Origin: Mesocentrotus franciscanus
Taxonomy: Eukaryota; Echinodermata; Echinoidea; Camarodonta; Strongylocentrotidae
Direction: 5' to 3'
Length of the DNA stretch: 64,000 nt
Assembly (NCBI GenBank): GCA_037976565.1
Contig: CP137671.1
Location: forward strand, 11,713,669-11,777,668
Position numbers and translations under genes: made by a program
Part shown: positions 14,031-26,100 of the stretch, one piece after another
Layout of the letters: each line of letters starts with the position of its first letter
How positions within the stretch are numbered: position 1 is the first letter of the stretch
The notes under the pieces: generated by a model
What the model was told of the DNA's origin: nothing
Databases searched by the model: none
Seen by the model: the letters and a program-made list of their open reading frames with translations, nothing else

Positions 14031-14207
14031 GGAGAAAAGGAGCCAATACAATACTGTCTCACTCTACTGTCCAATTTGAAACTGTAAAAGCTCAAAGCTT
14101 TTACATCATTAGGTAACTCATTCCATCGTTTTGCCCCTCTGTATTGCAGACTTCTCTTTTTAAAGTTAGTTTTAACCAGTGGTAGTTTGTTTTAAAACAT
14201 GAATGTC

Positions 14208-16338
14208 TTAAAACATAACTACTGTTACTAAATACAAATTGATTACATGTACTCTCTGGTAGCATATCATGTGCAATTTTGTACATTTACGTAAAGTGCG
14301 TATATTCCGCCTCTCCTCAAGTCTTTTGACATCTAATTTTGTAAATAATAGTTCAGACGAATACATCCAATCAACATCTAATACACAACGAAGAGCTCTA
14401 TTTTGAAGTCTTTGTAGATGGTCGTTTCGTACTTTTCCTAAGTTTCCCCAGATTACATCACAATAGTCAAATTTTCTTTGTATTAGGCTCTTATAAAATA
14501 CCAATGCTGTCTGTTGTGATATAAATGGACGAATTCTTTTGAGTACATACAGACTTTTCCCTACGTCTTGTTTAAGTTTATCTGCTTGCTTGCTCCAGTC
14601 AAGGTATTCATCAATTAAAATTCCAAGGTATCTAATTTTCGTTACTCTTTTGATTACATTTGTTCCTATACAAACATCAGGCACATCTATCTTTCTAATC
14701 CCATTTCTACTCCCTACCAACAAAAAATCGCATTTCTTTACATTCAACGCCAATTTATTCTTTACCAACCATATGTTAATAGCTGAAAGATCATCGTTTA
14801 GATTATTGACCAGAGCGTTCACATTCTTATCTTCTACGTATATACATGTGTCATCTGCATAAAGGGACACTCTGCAATTGTTGAGAACATTAGTTAAGTC
14901 ATCAACATATAAAACAAATAGAAGGGGGCCGATATTACTCCCTGTGGAATTCCACATGTAATACTTTGGAAAGATGATTTAATACCATTAACAACTGTAC
15001 ATTGACGACGTCCAACCAGATAATCCTCGAACCATTTCAAAACATTCCCATTAATGCCCTTTTTCTTTAATTTGTTTAACAATAAATCGTGGTCTACTGT
15101 ATCGAATGCTTTTCTCAAATCTCAAGCGACTATCCCAACACGGTTTCCTTTGTCCAGGCTATCTCGTTACTTTCCGTGACATTGAGTAAGGCAGTCATGG
15201 TTGAATGATTCGGACGAAAAACTGATTGTTGCGCACATAGTAATGAGCTTTCATTCAAATACTTATACACTTGGCTAAATACAATTTTCTCTATGATTTT
15301 AGCAAATACAGACAATATAGAGATGGGTCTAAAGTTTCCCATGTCAGTTTTGTCACCCCCTTTAAATATAGGTGTGGCTCGTGATAGTTTAAACTGAGGA
15401 GGTATTTCAACAGTTCGTAATGATAAATTAATAATGTAACAAAGTGGTTTTACTAAATAGTTAAATAATAAAAAATAGTTAATAGTTAAATAGGTTTAAT
15501 CAGTGAAGCGGGTATGTCATCGAGTCATCCGGTCTTTTTACAATCGAGGTTATTGATTACTTTTATTATATCATCCTCAGTTACTTTCTTAAACTCGTTT
15601 GGACACACATTATCCGAATTAACATCATCACTGCTTTCTACATCATCTATCATAATAGCATTTTGTACATTTCGTCCAATACTCGAAAAGTACCGATTAA
15701 ATCCCTCTGAAATTTCTATTTTGTCATCATATTCTTTACCATCATTCTTAATCTGTTGGATTTTTGATACATTTTTCTTCAGAGGCATAAAATAATTCAA
15801 AGATTTCCATACTTTTGTAGATTGTCCTTTGCTACTTGTAATTGAAATAGAGATGTAATCTTTCTTAGCTCTCCGAATCTTTGCTGTTACATCATTTCTC
15901 AGTCTCCGATACGATGCCCAATCATTAAGCGATTTGGTATGTTTTGCTTTAATATGCTTTGCCTGATTACGCTCACGAATGGTTTGTATTATTTTATCAT
16001 TGACCCACGGTGATTCTTTTTTCTTTATTCGAGTGCGTTTTAGAGGAGCATGCTTATTCATTACACCTTTTAATACTTTTTTCAAACAAGTTATAGGCTT
16101 CTGTGACATTCATAGAATGATAAACTAACTCCCATGTAAGTGATCTAATATCTTCATTATAACGTGTCATATTAATTTTCCCAATGTTCCTTGCCATCGT
16201 ATATTTAATATGTACATCTTCTTTATATACCTTTTGTTTCTCCCATATACAATAAATCATGTAATGGTCACTCAGTGCAATGGGCACAACTTCTGCATTT
16301 CTTATTTTAGCTCTATTATTAGTAAGTATCAAGTCCAC
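14208..16338 (-). pseudogene. Broken LINE ORF2 (endonuclease C-terminus plus reverse transcriptase)
   Basis: This is the coding remnant of the LINE above, in four main blocks: 16054-16338 (endonuclease end with the SDH motif), 15525-16109 (linker), 15130-15342 with 14894-15118 (fingers and palm), and 14208-14957 (palm with YADD, thumb and connection). The switch near 14940-14955 is one base: QGVISAP in one frame continues as GSNIGPLLFVLYVDD in the other, consistent with loss of one G. Motif order and spacing are those of non-LTR reverse transcriptases with an APE-type endonuclease. The product would have copied the element RNA at the target site; this copy cannot. Confidence 0.88.
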
Positions 16339-16660
16339 CAGGGTGGAGGTGGTAGCAATAACCCTAGTAGGTGATTACTTGAACCAATCCCATAGTATTC
16401 ATCAACTTAAGTAAATATTTTGTTTGCCAAGAATGGTGATTTGCTATTAAACATGTCACAATTTATATCACCAAGAACAATATAATCGTGCTTTAGAGAG
16501 CTTGAGAAGCACAGTTTCAAACAGATGAAATTTATTCACATTAGAATTAGGGGGTCTGTACCACACCACCACAAAGAATGGTTTAACAATGGATTGATCT
16601 CCAAAACAATCATTTCCAGATCACCTTCACCTATATCACTCCGAACTATGTAGTTTATTG

Positions 16661-17261
16661 AACTTTTTATGAAAACCCCCCTACAAAGGGCAACCCATTA
16701 TACATGTAATACAATAGAAAACATTACGCCCACAAGGGGCAACTTAATTATAAACACAATATAACAAAAGACATCATGCCGATCCCCCCTTTTTTTGTAC
16801 TAAAGACCAAACAAGGGTGATCCAAACAGTATGGTCATATAAAAGGAAAAACATAAGCAAACGAAACCATAGGGCGTAACGAGTGCCAGCAATGTGCGAT
16901 TAACCTAAACCAATGTAGTTTAAATTAAATGGCCTCGAAGGAACCATGCCCAGTTTGCTAAACGCGCTTAAGCATCAAAACGTCCCGACCGTAGGTACAA
17001 ACAGGGGAACCTACGTACCCTGACCCCCGGAGGGAGATGTTCAAGGGATCGAAATACCCTGAAAACTAAAATCAAAAGAGGGGTCAGTTACTTTGACACC
17101 CTGAAAGGAGAGGCATACAACCCCAAAGTACCGCCTTCCCTCCAATACTCCCTACAGCTAATGTCCCGCGGGAACCTTCGCCCGGCAGGGGGGACATGAG
17201 AACTTATTCATGACCTCCCCCTCACTCGGGGTGACATCCACACACTTCCCGTGGTACCACT
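16661..17261. other. Intergenic DNA, no gene recognised
   Basis: Sequence between the LINE and the next repeat, more GC-rich than its surroundings from about 16980. No reading frame of interest and no splice-flanked exon. Confidence 0.5.
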
Positions 17262-17690
17262 CAGGCGCGGATCCACGCCCCCCATAGCCCCCAAAATAGT
17301 ACCCTCACCCCCCGCTTATTCACCTTACCGTAATTAAATGCCTGAAACCCCTGAGCTTCGTGGGGCCCGCCCCTTGACCCCCGCCGGGTCTTTGCCCCTG
17401 GACCCCCGCGCCAATTTACGCTCCACTTGCTTCGCTCGCTTTGCTCTACCTGATCGTAAATACTTAAGCCCCTCCCCAATTTGAAAAACGTTCCGCGGGG
17501 CCTGCATGTAACATGTAAGAGTGATGCTGATGCGGATTTTGTTCTGACCCCCCAAAAAAACAAAACAAAACAAAAAAAACGTTTTTACTCATTACGCCAC
17601 TGCTCCTCGTCCCTCGTATTTCGTTCCCCCTCTCCCCGTCATGAAAAGAAATCGCCGCCCCTGGCGATATGCACTTAGAACTGGATATTC
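17262..17690. repeat. GC-rich interspersed repeat (MITE-like)
   Basis: The block starts 'tcaggcgcggatccacgccc', carries the word 'aaacccctgagcttc' near 17342 and ends around 'cattacgccactgctcc'. The same 'aaacccctgagcttc' word, preceded by 'cgtaattcaatgcct', occurs at 63959-64000. A related start 'caggggcggatccagg' occurs at 48065. C-rich, with a GC content unlike the flanks. Family not identified. Confidence 0.5.
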
Positions 17691-19249
17691 ATCTTTTCTT
17701 CACTAAAGTCTTCTATATATAGTTTCGCCCAGGACATGCTGGAGCATGTGTAACTTTGAAATTAAATCAATAAGTATATTAAAGGGATTCGGTATCTTTG
17801 TCTCAGATTCTAAACAAAATCCTGGATTTAGCTCATGCTGCAATCATAATTATAAGTTTTCTCCCTCGGCCTCTCTCTCGCCTTTCCTTTTAATTGTTGT
17901 TGTTATAACGTTCGACTGGAGGGGGAGGCCATGCATGCTCTTAACTTACCTACGTCACTGGTGCCAGAAGACAATACGTTGTCATAGATGATTCTCTACT
18001 TTGTTTTTGCAAAAATATGGGTGTTAATAACATTACATTGATATCTATAATACTAGGATAAATGTCACAATGGATAGGTGTTAACAACATCGATAAGAAA
18101 TAAACTGACGTAATTCCAAATTCCATAATTTTCTTAAAATTCTATGTTGGTGTTTCTTTAACACTCATTTTCGGTGTGTAAAACGATGGAAACCATGCAG
18201 TTGCAATGTTCATGTCGATGTTGTGTAAGCATTTTTGAGGTGCCCTCCTGATCGTGAGCTAAACTCCGACTTGATGTTTGGTTGTGCAATGTTGGAAACA
18301 TCAGGTTCCTTTTGTCAACTGACAATTGAACACAGATTTATTTTGTAAGATCTCCAGTAAACGATTACTGACACTAATATTGAAATTAATACATTGTACG
18401 CATCTTGTCCATGTTTATATTATTAGCTCCATGAGAATACAAGCTCACACAATAGAGTCATCGCATAACTACTTGCTCATATACTCCGCGTGACACAGTA
18501 CATGCCATGTCCATAGGGGGTCAAGGGATTGACCCCTACCCAAGTGTAAACATAGATCTTACTAGCTAGAAAAATCCATGGTCTGAACAGCATGTTATGT
18601 GCACTATATACCCATTAGCTTGGGGATGCCTTCTTGTATATGATTGTAAGCTTATTTGATGCGACTGAATACACTTGACTGGGAGTATACCGACAAATTA
18701 ATCTACAATTATTAGTAGCTGCAGGATTGTTTGCCCTGAATAACATCAATGCTGAAGTCATTGTTTCTCTTTTTTATTTTGGTTTGTGATATATTCATAA
18801 AAGATAAAGTAATACAGGAGTTGACCTTATTCAAAGTACTATGACCAAATTAAAATTGCGCTTCAAAGTAAAACTAAAAAGGAAAGATCGGATGAGCCTT
18901 TTCAAGTTTTCATTGCCATCACTGAAAATAAATTGCACGTGTATGAGCTGCTATGGAATTACAAACATATTAATGGCTATGATTTGTGGCACAGATGGGG
19001 TTAGGTTTTCACCAATTCATATAATATAACATTTGATAGGATGGTCGACTATTATCATAAGTCAAAAATCTACTAGTACTCCTGAAATGCTTCAGGTTCA
19101 AGATAAAAAACAATTGGTAAGAGAATATTACAGTAGAAATATATCGTCTGTCTAATCAAAAAAATTTAGTATGGTGATGTTACCTGACTGCTAAGAAAGC
19201 AAGTACAAGTAAACTACAAGGGGGCCCTACGGCTTTAAGTCATACCCGA
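17691..19249. other. Intergenic DNA, no gene recognised
   Basis: AT-rich sequence. The short open frames at 17746-17991 and 18841-19029 show no domain, splice context or compositional signature, and I leave them uncalled. Confidence 0.5.
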
Positions 19250-19965
19250 GGGCCTTGATCAATGAGGATAAATGCCTTACCAAAGGGCGCTAGTCAAGGC
19301 ATCGACTTGGTTTCGAAACCGGGACCTGCCGGTTTCGAGACCACTGCTCTACCGACTAACCTATCACGCCTTTTTCCTTCGGATAAATGCCCTTTTTCTT
19401 TTTTAATAAGAGCCCCTTCCCCTTCTCATAAACGCCTTTTATCACATCTCTGATAAATGCCTTTATATTAAAATCTGATAAGTGCCCCTTTCCATCGACA
19501 AGTGCCCCTATTCATCTCAGATGAGTAACCCTTTTCAGGTACAAGAAGTGCCCGTTTCCACATCTAACAAGTGCTCCTTCACCCGTTATTATTGCCTCTT
19601 TTCAAATCTGAGAGGTGCCCCTTAAGTTTTGACAAGTGCCTCTTTTCCTTTGTTTGCCATCTTTTCATTCTTATAAGTGCCCCTTTTCCATCCCTGGTGA
19701 GTTCCCTTATTCAAATTGAGAGGTACCCTCTTTAAATTTGAAATAAGGGCCCCTTTTCATCTTTGATAAGTGCCCCTTTTCCGTTCTCATTAGTGCCCTT
19801 TCTTTATCTCTGGCGAGTGCCCCTTATAAGGTACGAGAAGTGCCCAATGCTCACCTCAGATAATTCCCCTTTTTGTTTTGAAACGTGCTCCTTTTTCTTT
19901 TCTAATAAGTGTCCTTTTACCCTTGGATAAATGCCCCCTTTTCCTTTCACCATAAAACGTACTCC
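19250..19965 (+). repeat. Degenerate tandem block of 'ataagtgccccttttcc' words
   Basis: Variants of 'gataaatgccctttttc' or 'gataagtgccccttttcc' recur every ~25-40 bp across the whole interval. A further copy ('taagtgccccttttttccag') lies near 20421. The units are poorly conserved, so this is an old short-period satellite. Nearby, 'ctcgctacgctcgctagcat' and a close variant (about 20010-20090) make a second small duplicated word. Confidence 0.75.
19297..19370 (-). tRNA. tRNA-like sequence (pseudo-tRNA or SINE head)
   Basis: On the minus strand, 'GGCGTGATAGGTTAGTCGG' followed by 'TAGAGCA' gives an acceptor start and an A-box-like D arm. The anticodon loop reads CTCGAAA, with CGA in the anticodon position. 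'GGTTTCGAAACC' gives a B box and T arm. About 5 of 7 acceptor pairs can form with the 3' 'GATGCC'. CGA would be serine, but there is no long variable arm, so a functional tRNA-Ser is unlikely. A pseudogene or tRNA-derived SINE head fits better. Confidence 0.5.
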
Positions 19966-20707
19966 AGATTTTAAGCGACTAAGATCAACTTTTCATTTAA
20001 TTTCACTCAAAGTACGCTTGCTACGCTCACTCACATTTTAAAAATGTTTTCAATTTCACCCAAAACTCGCTCGCTACGCTCGCTAGCATTTAAAATTGAT
20101 ATAATTTGTTTCCTTCTTTTTAAAGGCCTTTTCGTTCTTTTATGATAAGATTGTGCTTAAACCCCCATCCAGATTGTTCTCCCACGTTATAAGATGCAAT
20201 TTTTCGCACTGCGACCTCACAAATCATAATTTTTTTTACTCACTCGCAAATAAATATTCAGACCATCACACCCAACTGCAAAGTATGATGCTTGAGCAGT
20301 ATCTTGGACCATGTAAAGACAGAGAGAAACATTGAAATCAACCCTGATAACGTAATCACAATGTAGGGGTATATACCAATGTCTGCTAATGGTATATTTT
20401 TGCTTTCAGGTTTCCCTTTGTAAGTGCCCCTTTTTTCCAGAAAGTTCCCTTTTTTTGTTTGTGCACCCCCCTCCACCGCCCCTGATGATGAACGCAGACA
20501 CTGTTGATAAAAGCAGAAAATGAGAACAACATATTAGTGAAAGTTCGGTGGAAGTCCGATAAAGGATAAGACAGTTTAATATCAAGTTTCAAATTTGAAA
20601 TCGATCAAACGGAAATGGCAAATCTGTGACGTCAGGGGCTCTCCTGTTTTATTTTGTACCAACAAATAAATAAATTTCTATTTTCTCAGAAGACAAATAT
20701 TTAATCA
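19966..20707. other. Intergenic DNA, no gene recognised
   Basis: No domain-bearing frame. It contains one outlying 'aagtgcccc' unit near 20421 and a C-rich word 'ccccctccaccgcccctgat' at 20466-20485, resembling interspersed-repeat edges elsewhere in the window. Confidence 0.5.
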
Positions 20708-21230
20708 CTCATGTGCCCATGATGTGTTTTTTTTCTTTCCTCATATATTTTGTAATGTTTTCTTTGTTTCCTCCTTTTTCTTTTTTGTTCCCTTATGCGT
20801 TTTTTTCCTGCCTTCATCTTTTTATATTTCTCTTTATGTATCTATTTAGTTTTCTTTTCTTTCCTTATAATATGTTTTTCATGTATTTCTCTTGTTTCTC
20901 AAATTCTCTTTCCTTAAGCATTTCTTTATTTTCCCGTTCTTGCTCTTTATCTATTTCCTCATGTACTTCTTTGTTTTTTCTTCTTTTTTCCTAATATATT
21001 TCTTTGTTTTCCCCTTCTTTCTTTTTCTATTCTTCCTCATGTATTTCTTTTTTTTCCTTCTCTCTTTCCTAATATATTTCTTTGTTTTCCCCCTTCTTTC
21101 TTTTTCTATTCTTCCTCATGTATTTCCTTGTTTTTCTTTGATTCATCTTGTCTTCCTATATTTCCAAATGTATTTATTTGAATTTCTTTTCCTTTTAGCT
21201 TCTCCTGTATTATTTCAATTTTAATTTGTA
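20708..21230 (+). repeat. CT-rich low-complexity block with ~60 bp tandem units
   Basis: Dominated by 'tttctttgttttcc' and 'cctcatgtatttctt' words. The unit from 'ctaatatatttctttgtttt' to 'ttcctcatgtatttc' occurs twice in tandem (about 20990-21055 and 21067-21126). The long Phe-rich frames over it are compositional. Confidence 0.85.
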
Positions 21231-22396
21231 AATAATAATGGGGATATTCTTGACAGACGAAGTGCTCATCTCCTAAACCTTTAATAATGAATTTCTTCCA
21301 AGCATATCAAAGTTAAAATGAAACCACAATTAAATATGGGGTATTGACTATTGAATCATTAGGGTGAAGGGTTTTTTTTTTAATTTTCTTTATAAACATT
21401 GGACAGTTTAACAAACTTATTCCAACTTTATGGCAACATTGTATGAACATACACTATAAATTTAAACTGAATGCATTCGTATTTTTGTAAGGTTGGTCGC
21501 TTGTTCAATTCTGTAAAATGCAAGTGAATGACAATGTTTGGAAAGGTTGCACTCAATTTTTTCAGGACATAATAACTAACGTCTGGACATAAGACTATCT
21601 TCCTCAACAGACTTAGCGTTGGTCGATTCATTTCGTTCGAAGTTTGTTTTTACCTTAAATTTTCCTTGTTATTCGTTTCTTAAGCAAGTTTAGCCAAATA
21701 CTTTACAGAAATCAACAAAATAATAACAATTTGGTAATATTTACCTCTTAGCCAGCGCGTGACCTTAATTATATGTCCATTAGGAAGAATTCGCGGTTTT
21801 TACGCATAGTTGTTTGACACATTACATAGGGGCATGCACTTAAGCTTTTCTAAGCAATCTATTATGGAAACAAGCTTTAATTTATATGTATAATTAATAC
21901 GTAGTACATTTGATATGATTCTGAGTTTTGGGTTTAACTATTCGTAGCAAAGAGAGAGAGGAAATCACAAGATGGTGCAATGGGTATGAATACGTAACCC
22001 AGTTAGTGGTCGGGTCTTCTGAACCACGGCCTTTTCCCGAGAGTGAGTTAAAATTAAGATCGTCGTCTTGCTTTGAATTATTACTGTAATAAAACTGTCA
22101 AACTGAAATAAGACTCATGACCTCCGTCATAGGCTCAAGCAGTATAAGAAAAGCTTGAAAGTCTGTTAATGATATTATTTCAAAGAGACTACAGGATCAA
22201 AATACTTGAAGACCGTGTGTCCAAGATCGAAATTAGACTATTTTCAAGACATTTCGCCGGAATTTAAGACTTTGGCAAGAACAAATTAAGTCATTTTGTC
22301 CAGCCAGTTCATCGTTAAAAAAAGCTTGTTTCGGGCTCAGCTCATTCCCGTGCACGCATTGTACCTCGTACAAGACTTTGAGCTGTTTAAGTCCAA
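21231..22396. other. Intergenic DNA, no gene recognised
   Basis: AT-rich sequence with no exon-like frame or repeat that I can define. Confidence 0.5.
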
Positions 22397-22401
22397 AATC
22401 T

Positions 22402-22544
22402 CAGGCCCGTAACTAGGATTTTAGTGGAGGGGGTGCAAACATTATACTATGTGGACCCTTTCGAGGGTCCACAGACCCACCGAGCGGAGGTAGGAGCTGG
22501 CAAGGGGGGTTGCACCCCACAACCACCTTATAGTTACGGGCCTG
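22402..22544. mobile_element. 143 bp MITE with terminal inverted repeats and target-site duplication
   Basis: The left end 'caggcccgtaacta' and right end 'tagttacgggcctg' are perfect 14 bp inverted repeats. The immediate flanks are both 'aatct' (22397-22401 and 22545-22549), a 5 bp direct repeat expected of a target-site duplication. The interior contains a small palindrome, 'ggaccctttcgagggtcc'. There is no coding capacity. Mobilisation would need a transposase in trans; the superfamily is not evident from these ends. Confidence 0.85.
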
Positions 22545-22549
22545 AATCT

Positions 22550-23123
22550 CTCAAGCAATTTGCAATGTTTTTAATAGATTCATTAGATTTACCCTTAATA
22601 TTGTTCTTAAATATCAAGCCTTCATAATAAAGCAATTACCATGGATCGATGCTCAACAAGTACTGTATTGTATCGCTCTCGCTGCTCAGTTAACCGTCTA
22701 ATGGTATAAACTCTTTTTTTTAAAGCAAAATCTTTCCACAGGAACACATTGTTTTCCGTCTAAATGGGCTGTATTAACAAAAATAAACCCCAAATTTCAT
22801 ATCTGATACACTGCACAAAGTTCACAGGCAGTCTTGCATTCAGTAAATAATAGGAAGGGCGGTCATGGGCGGTTCAATATCTAAATGGTCACTTTCATGA
22901 TGCCAATAGTTAACACAATTGACCTTCCTGTGACTTTATCTTTTTATCTATCAACCTTTACAACTACAGAGCTCTATCAATTGCCACTTGAGCCATCAAG
23001 GCAGCCTTTGTTTCAAGTCTTTCATCAATGGATTTATCAATTACCAGAAGTCTAGGAATTTAGGAAGCAAAGGTTTAGCGTGTATTCCAGAGGATCACAG
23101 TGAGCAGATTCCATGTGGTCACC
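22550..23123. other. Region upstream of the death-domain gene
   Basis: No recognisable core promoter element. It may contain the 5' UTR or an upstream exon of the gene whose coding sequence is proposed to start at 23124. A frame runs back to 23100 in phase with that start, so an acceptor in this area cannot be excluded. Confidence 0.35.
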
Positions 23124-26100
23124 ATGCCCAAGAAGAGGGTGTCACACAAGAACAAGAAAGGGCAACAGTCATCAGCAAAGCACAGCCCAAGAAACACCAA
23201 AGATGAGAATATGAAAGGACCCAGTACCGATCCCAGAGGGACACTAGGGGACAGAGAGAAAGCATGGCCCATGATAGATGGAGCCACAGGTTAGTTTCAA
23301 TCGAGCAGACATTTAATTTTCAGGTAAAAATACAGTCGAGTGACGCATATATGAGAATGTGAATTTACTCTTTCTTTAAATAACTTTTGTTTACTCTTAA
23401 AGGGCAATTGTAATGTACAAGTAAGACAAAGTGAATTGATATAATTAGCTGAAAACTTACTTTTTATTGGCAAATTTTCAGCTGACATTGGTTGTCAAAG
23501 AGGTTGGATGGTATTTAAAAAGTATGTGACTTTAAACTGAGATGTATATGTGAGTTTATTGTCATGAACAAAGCTAATTTTAGGAAGGTCATTGGTAAAT
23601 ATCTGAGCATAGCCACTAGCTAGATCATTACACCTCTAATAGAAAGGTGATCTGCATTATATAGTTTAATAGTGAAACTTTGGGTTGTTGTCCGCGAAGT
23701 GCTAATCGCCATGACGAGTAGCTATTTTCATCTCTATTTTGAATCTTTCTTCAAAGCGATAACTGCAATGCGACTTGAAGAGGAGGACGTTCAACGAGAC
23801 GGCGTGGCTCCACTTCCAAACAGCAGCCCACTGGTCGACCAACCTTCAGGTGATGTGGAAGTACAAGAGAACTGGCTTGAGAATCTGCCAGGTATGTCCT
23901 TGATTAAGTTATTGCTTTATATGCCACACAGATAATCACCCTGTGCAACATTGTATTTATCATGGGATAGATACAGTATATTTGAAGGCTTCGAGATTAT
24001 TTAACTGTTTTCAGTGCAAGATTAATCTATACCAGTGTTTAAAAGGCAATCCTGGAGCTATTAAATCAAGACTGGAATTTTTTGTTTGTTTTGTAAAGCC
24101 AATGTGTTACACAAAGCAATCCTTCAGTCGATTGGTGTCTAAAGTTTTGTGCAAAATTGCATGTGTGGCAAATGAGCGACCGTTCATAGATGCGAAGAAA
24201 GCAAGCAAAGTGTTATACAAGTAATTGCTCCTCCATCCATCAAAACAAGATCGAGGTTGTCATATCAGACTAGTTTTTCAGCAATTTTCTAGAAAATGGT
24301 CAGAGCTCTATTAAGCTCCCTGTTTCCAATAATGACATCGTCATAATGATAATAGTAATAGTAGTGATAAAGATGATGTGAAGCTGTAGTTGAGTGCCTT
24401 CTCTATACAGGTCCAAACAAGAAGATGAATTTGTCTACTTTATGGCCTCTTTACTCCCATCATGTATCGTAGAAATTATGGCAAATACTCAAACATTCTA
24501 GGTTAGTATGCATGTGGTGCTTTGTGCAATAGAGTGGGTTTCTAATAATAAGTTTTTTAAATTATTTTCAAACTGGTTAATTGAATGTACATTTTTTTAA
24601 ATTGCATAATGATGCTTATAATATCGATATTGTGCTTAGTATGCTCATGTTTTTCAGCGCTTTTTAAACCATCCGTATATTGGATCTAAATATTTGCAGA
24701 CCAAGAAAATCAGTTCTGCCTTCTTGGAATTCAAAATGAGTTCATGAACTGTTCAGTTTTATTCCATATCAAGATGAACAATGAAGAAATAATTGGGAAA
24801 AAATTATTTGTCTCATAAATTTGAACCTTATAGGTGTTTTTAACTTGGCTTGATACGAATAAAGAACAGAAATTAAAGATACAGATAACAAATGCTTTGA
24901 ATCTGAAAGTTTAATTTTTTGCAGTCACAAAGATGATTACAATTATCATCAGCTCTTTGTTTTATTTTCCATTTGAGCTAATTTCCTTTCGTATTCGCTT
25001 TAAGATTAATCAGTGTTCTGTTTTTAAACTTCCTTCAGAGCTCACCGAACTCATCCTGTGGAAGGTCAGCGAGGTCGTTTTACCGCGCAGATTCATGCCA
25101 TTGGGACTGAAGCTTGGTCTATCTCAGAGAAAGCTAGAGATCCTGCTTGATGAAAGAAGCAACATGTGCCAACGGAAAGAGGCAACCTTCAAGATGCTCT
25201 ACCAGTGGTACAATGACCAAGCAGGTGCCGTGTCCAAGTTCCTCTTCCAGGTTCTGACAACAGACGAGGGCCTAGACGAGGAACAAGTCTTCAACTTGTG
25301 TAAGTTCAAGGGTAGTGCTAGGATACTGGAAAGAATGGATGTAGGACGAATTTCGCTAAACGGGGAATGGGGGTAACAAGTTTCGCTCCAGGTCATTCCT
25401 GGAATGGAAAGAGGGTATGTAGGACCAACTTTGCTATAAGTATATACAAATGGGGTATCAAGTTTCTATTGGTGATCCTGATGACTGACAAGGACCTAGA
25501 TTAGAAACAAGTCCTCAAATTGTGTAAGTCTAATGGTAACTAGATTATTTAGGAAGCATTTCTGAAATACTGTAAAGATGTGATGATGCACCAAATTTTG
25601 CTAAACAGGGAACATGAGAATGGGGATGACAGTTTGTTATAAATGTCATGTTATATATCCACACCTATGAGCTCTGAAAACAAAGCTCCCTGCTTTGGTA
25701 TTAAGATTAAAAGTGAAACATAATCCATTGTGTTTTGGTTTCTTTCAGTTTTTGAGAAGCAGCACACATGTACAAGCTCGAAGAAGACTAACAGATCTAC
25801 TAGAAGATCTTTCCAGGATTTGCAGCTGTGGGAAATAGCAGAGGAACTCCATGTGGATAAGCTGATCCCATTGAGTCTTCGATTAGGTCTGACCTATGCA
25901 AGGATCTGCAGTATTCGAGAGGACAGCAACAGTCATTCTGTAGATGTTCGCTACAACATCATGGTACAGTGGCAGAAGGACCAAACAGCTCGGATCGACC
26001 AGGTCGGAACTCGCCAGTATTCTGGAGGCATGCCACGAGAAAAAATAGCATACAAGATCCGTAGGTTTTTAGTAGATTCATTTCTTTCTTTTTTCAGAAG

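Larger units (their letters stand above)
13345..16660 (-). mobile_element. Decayed CR1/L2/jockey-like LINE, 5'-truncated
   Basis: Reading on the minus strand, the endonuclease part appears first: HDYIVLGDINCDM near 16466-16504 and ALSDHY near 16260-16280. A basic linker follows (15525-16109, with KKESPWVNDKI). Reverse transcriptase then runs through SRATPIFKGGDKTD (about 15343-15390), FRPISILSVF, FDTVDHDLLLNKL, a TCGIPQG turn, LYVDDLT and the catalytic SLYADDTCIYV (YADD near 14850-14861). The thumb motif RYLGILIDEYLDW lies near 14640. Stops and frameshifts interrupt it at about 15120, 15343-15520 and 14945. The 3' end is a TTTCA/TTTTA pentamer tail at 13362-13402. It is a dead copy. Confidence 0.9.

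Noticed and set aside
13656..14079. Ser/Leu-rich and Arg/Glu-rich open frames
   Set aside because: Generated by the (GA)n microsatellite.
19297..19370. Functional tRNA-Ser(CGA)
   Set aside because: It lacks the long variable arm of serine tRNAs and has mismatches in the acceptor stem; kept only as tRNA-like.
20713..21224. Phe/Leu-rich membrane-like proteins
   Set aside because: Pyrimidine-rich low-complexity DNA; no conservation signal or splice context.
22988..23287. Alternative frames over the first death-gene exon
   Set aside because: Only the frame through 23124 reaches the 23289 donor in phase 1, as required by the other exons.
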